The notes under the pieces are model-generated. The model was not told where the DNA came from, did no database searches, and was given only the letters and a program-made list of their open reading frames with translations. 64,000 nucleotides of DNA from Rhipicephalus microplus (Eukaryota > Arthropoda > Arachnida > Ixodida > Ixodidae), in the NCBI RefSeq assembly GCF_043290135.1, contig NC_134709.1, forward strand, positions 69,802,456 through 69,866,455, in the 5' to 3' direction. The translations under genes and the position numbers were made by a program. This document shows, piece by piece, positions 62,376-64,000 of this stretch; position 1 is the stretch's first letter; each line of letters begins with the position of its first letter.

Positions 62376-62914
62376 CAATCTATTACAAAAGCTTTTTCTT
62401 ATTTTTCTATTAACTGTGGCGCGCACCCACGTCAACCATAATTCCTCATCGTTGTCAGCCACAGCATGGACAGTTGGCACAAATTTCCTAGCAAGTGTTT
62501 GGCGGATACCACGCTTCTACGAAGAATGACGAAAAATAACGGCCTACTACCCAAACGTTTAGTGTTAATGCCCTAGTGAGTACAAAGCCACTGTGCTTGC
62601 AGTAGTTACCGAATGAGTGTTTTGAAAAGGCTCTGAAAGGCAGGTATTCTAGCTTTCGCTATGACTGTGCTGTGCCTACCGCGCAGGCCCGGCGTTTTTT
62701 TTAGAAACTAGTTCACAGTTTAATGAGCTGTCCTTTACTTCTCAGTTGTGTAAATTTTCGGAATTCGCACAAGTTAACCGGAAAGAATGAACTATTTTAT
62801 GCATCTGCCAACTTTTTTGACACTTTACTGGTCGCAGAATACAAAGTCTCTATAATGTAAACTTTCATGATCTTGATGTTTTTCGCAGTCCACTGTCATT
62901 GTTTTTATTTCCAT
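62376..62914. other. no gene recognised
   Basis: GGCGGATACCACGCTTCTAC near 62500 recalls 34490-34510. Otherwise nothing assignable. Confidence 0.35.
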
Positions 62915-62921
62915 GCACCAC

Positions 62922-63162
62922 CGTGGTGGTCTAGTGGCTAATGTACTCGGCTACTGACCCGCAGGTCACAGGATTGAATCCAGGCTGCGACGGCAGTAAT
63001 TTCAATGGAGGCGAAAATGCGGTAGGCCTGTGTTCTCAAATTTGGGCGCATGTTAAAGAACCCTAGGTGGTCCAAATTTCCGGAGCCCTCCACTACGGCA
63101 TCTCTCACAATTTTATAGCAGTTTTGGGTCATGAAACCCGACATATCAATCAATCAATCAAT
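62922..63162 (+). repeat. Ruka-like SINE
   Basis: Head GGTGGTCTAGTGGCTAATGT and GGTCACAGGATTGAATCCAG, body with TTTCAATGGAGGCGAAAATG, TTAAAGAACCCTAGGTGGTC, TTCCGGAGCCCTCCACTACG, and tail ATATCAATCAATCAATCAAT. The flanks ATTGTTTTTATTTCCAT and ATGTTTATTATTTCAT may be a degraded target duplication. Confidence 0.88.
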
Positions 63163-63488
63163 GTTTATTATTTCATCTCTGCACTGCCTTAATGTAGTTT
63201 TCACAATATACAGATTCTTCCCCATTTCGTCTTTTAGGATGGCTTCTACATAGCAGTGTATATTGCTCTTTATTTTCACTGCCACTCCATAAACCTCTTG
63301 TTTTTCATTCTTCCCATTTTATTGCTGATTTCTTTTTGTCTGTGCGTTTTTACTCTTATAGGTTTCTTTTTCTGAAAACTGTCTGTATTGTGTTGTTTAT
63401 TTTACATTATTTTATTTTTGCTTGCATCTGCACTAAGACCTCATGGCTGTTCCTGGGCACGTTAAATAAAAGATTTATTGAATGATTG
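63163..63488 (+). other. AT-rich, possible LINE 3' UTR
   Basis: The stretch ends with GCTGTTCCTGGGCACGTTAA, ATAAAAGATTTATTGAATGA, a terminus type I associate with LINE 3' ends. No coding block is visible. Confidence 0.3.
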
Positions 63489-63489
63489 A

Positions 63490-63735
63490 TTGTATATTAG
63501 TATTATCGTCTCAGGTGTTAGTACCCTAAAACCACCATATGAGTATGAGAGACGCCGCTGTAGAGGACTCCGGAAAGTTTGAACATCTGGGCTTCTTGAA
63601 CGTCCACTGAGATCATCGCACCGTACATGGTCCTCAACCATAGTGCCGCTATTTCAATGTGGCCGCCAGGGCCGGGATTGAGCCCGTGACCTTTGGGTCT
63701 GCAGCCGAGGATCTTAGTCACTGTTTTAGCGAGGT
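63490..63735 (-). repeat. variant Ruka-like SINE
   Basis: The plus strand shows GAGAGACGCCGCTGTAGAGG, GGCTTCTTGAACGTCCACTG, CGCACCGTACATGG and GGGATTGAGCCCGTGACCTT, the complement of the SINE body, and a B box. The CGCACCGTACATGG block groups it with the copy at 49865-50080. Confidence 0.75.
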
Positions 63736-63739
63736 GGAC

Positions 63740-64000
63740 CTCGGCGATACACTAGCACTTTTTCGTTTTGTGCAAGAAACATGAGTCTTTATGCCAATAG
63801 TTTAGTATTGCTCAGGTGCGTGAGCCGTACCCCAGTTACTATAAGGCTCTTGGGTAATGATGAAAATTCCATTCCCGAGACTACATGGATGACTTGAATC
63901 GGGAGCTCACATTGCCCAGTAAGTTAAATCAGTCTGTAATCAGCCCTTCATCGGCTGTATGGAATGATTATTCGCACCCTTCAAAATCTTCGGCACGTTC
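63740..64000. other. no gene recognised
   Basis: Nothing assignable in the last 260 bases. Confidence 0.35.

Overview
This window reads as nuclear DNA of a large, repeat-laden arthropod genome, most probably a hard tick. There is no operon-like packing, rRNA or bacterial gene. At least seven copies lie here of a roughly 240 bp tRNA-derived SINE that I recognise as resembling the tick SINE called Ruka. The retrotransposon proteins are also of types I associate with tick genomes. The organism call is inference from remembered families, not a search.

Almost everything recognisable is mobile DNA or its debris. From left to right: LINE reverse-transcriptase (RT) relics on the minus strand (1-3155); a LINE C-terminal scrap and a THAP zinc-finger reading frame (3165-4228); a decayed, nearly full-length LINE on the minus strand (4500-7960); gag-like and other retroelement relics (8157-9650); a LINE with an RNase H domain (12190-15090) broken by two younger insertions; a run of SINE, microsatellite and octamer-minisatellite repeats (15100-19480); a tandem array of about 146 bp monomers (19490-21810) split by an RTE LINE and a SINE; a complete but frame-broken Ty3/gypsy LTR retrotransposon (22893-27322) with matching LTRs and a 5 bp target duplication; a LINE RNase H fragment (27930-28890); a second copy of the 4500-7960 LINE family (32034-34365); further LINE and SINE fragments (35000-37010); a long inverted repeat (39029-39638); a candidate DNA transposon with hAT-like features (about 47956-51194); an RTE LINE (51418-54030); a better-preserved LINE whose two flanks are the same ATT microsatellite (55671-58204); and another RNase H-bearing LINE (58934-61735).

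Host coding content is very thin. The best candidate is a single 165 bp exon on the minus strand at 29234-29398, with good splice signals and symmetric phase. The THAP frame at 3866-4228 may be host-derived or P-transposon-derived. The rest is intergenic or intronic sequence in which insertions can be ordered in time: several SINE and LINE copies keep readable target-site duplications, and they interrupt older elements whose reading resumes on the far side.

The most interesting unexplained items are: a dispersed repeat whose unit starts and ends in the same T-run and carries a degenerate octamer minisatellite; the 3.2 kb TIR element with TGCCTA-rich ends; the 0.6 kb foldback structure; and the palindrome-rich 146 bp satellite that reappears 17 kb away.
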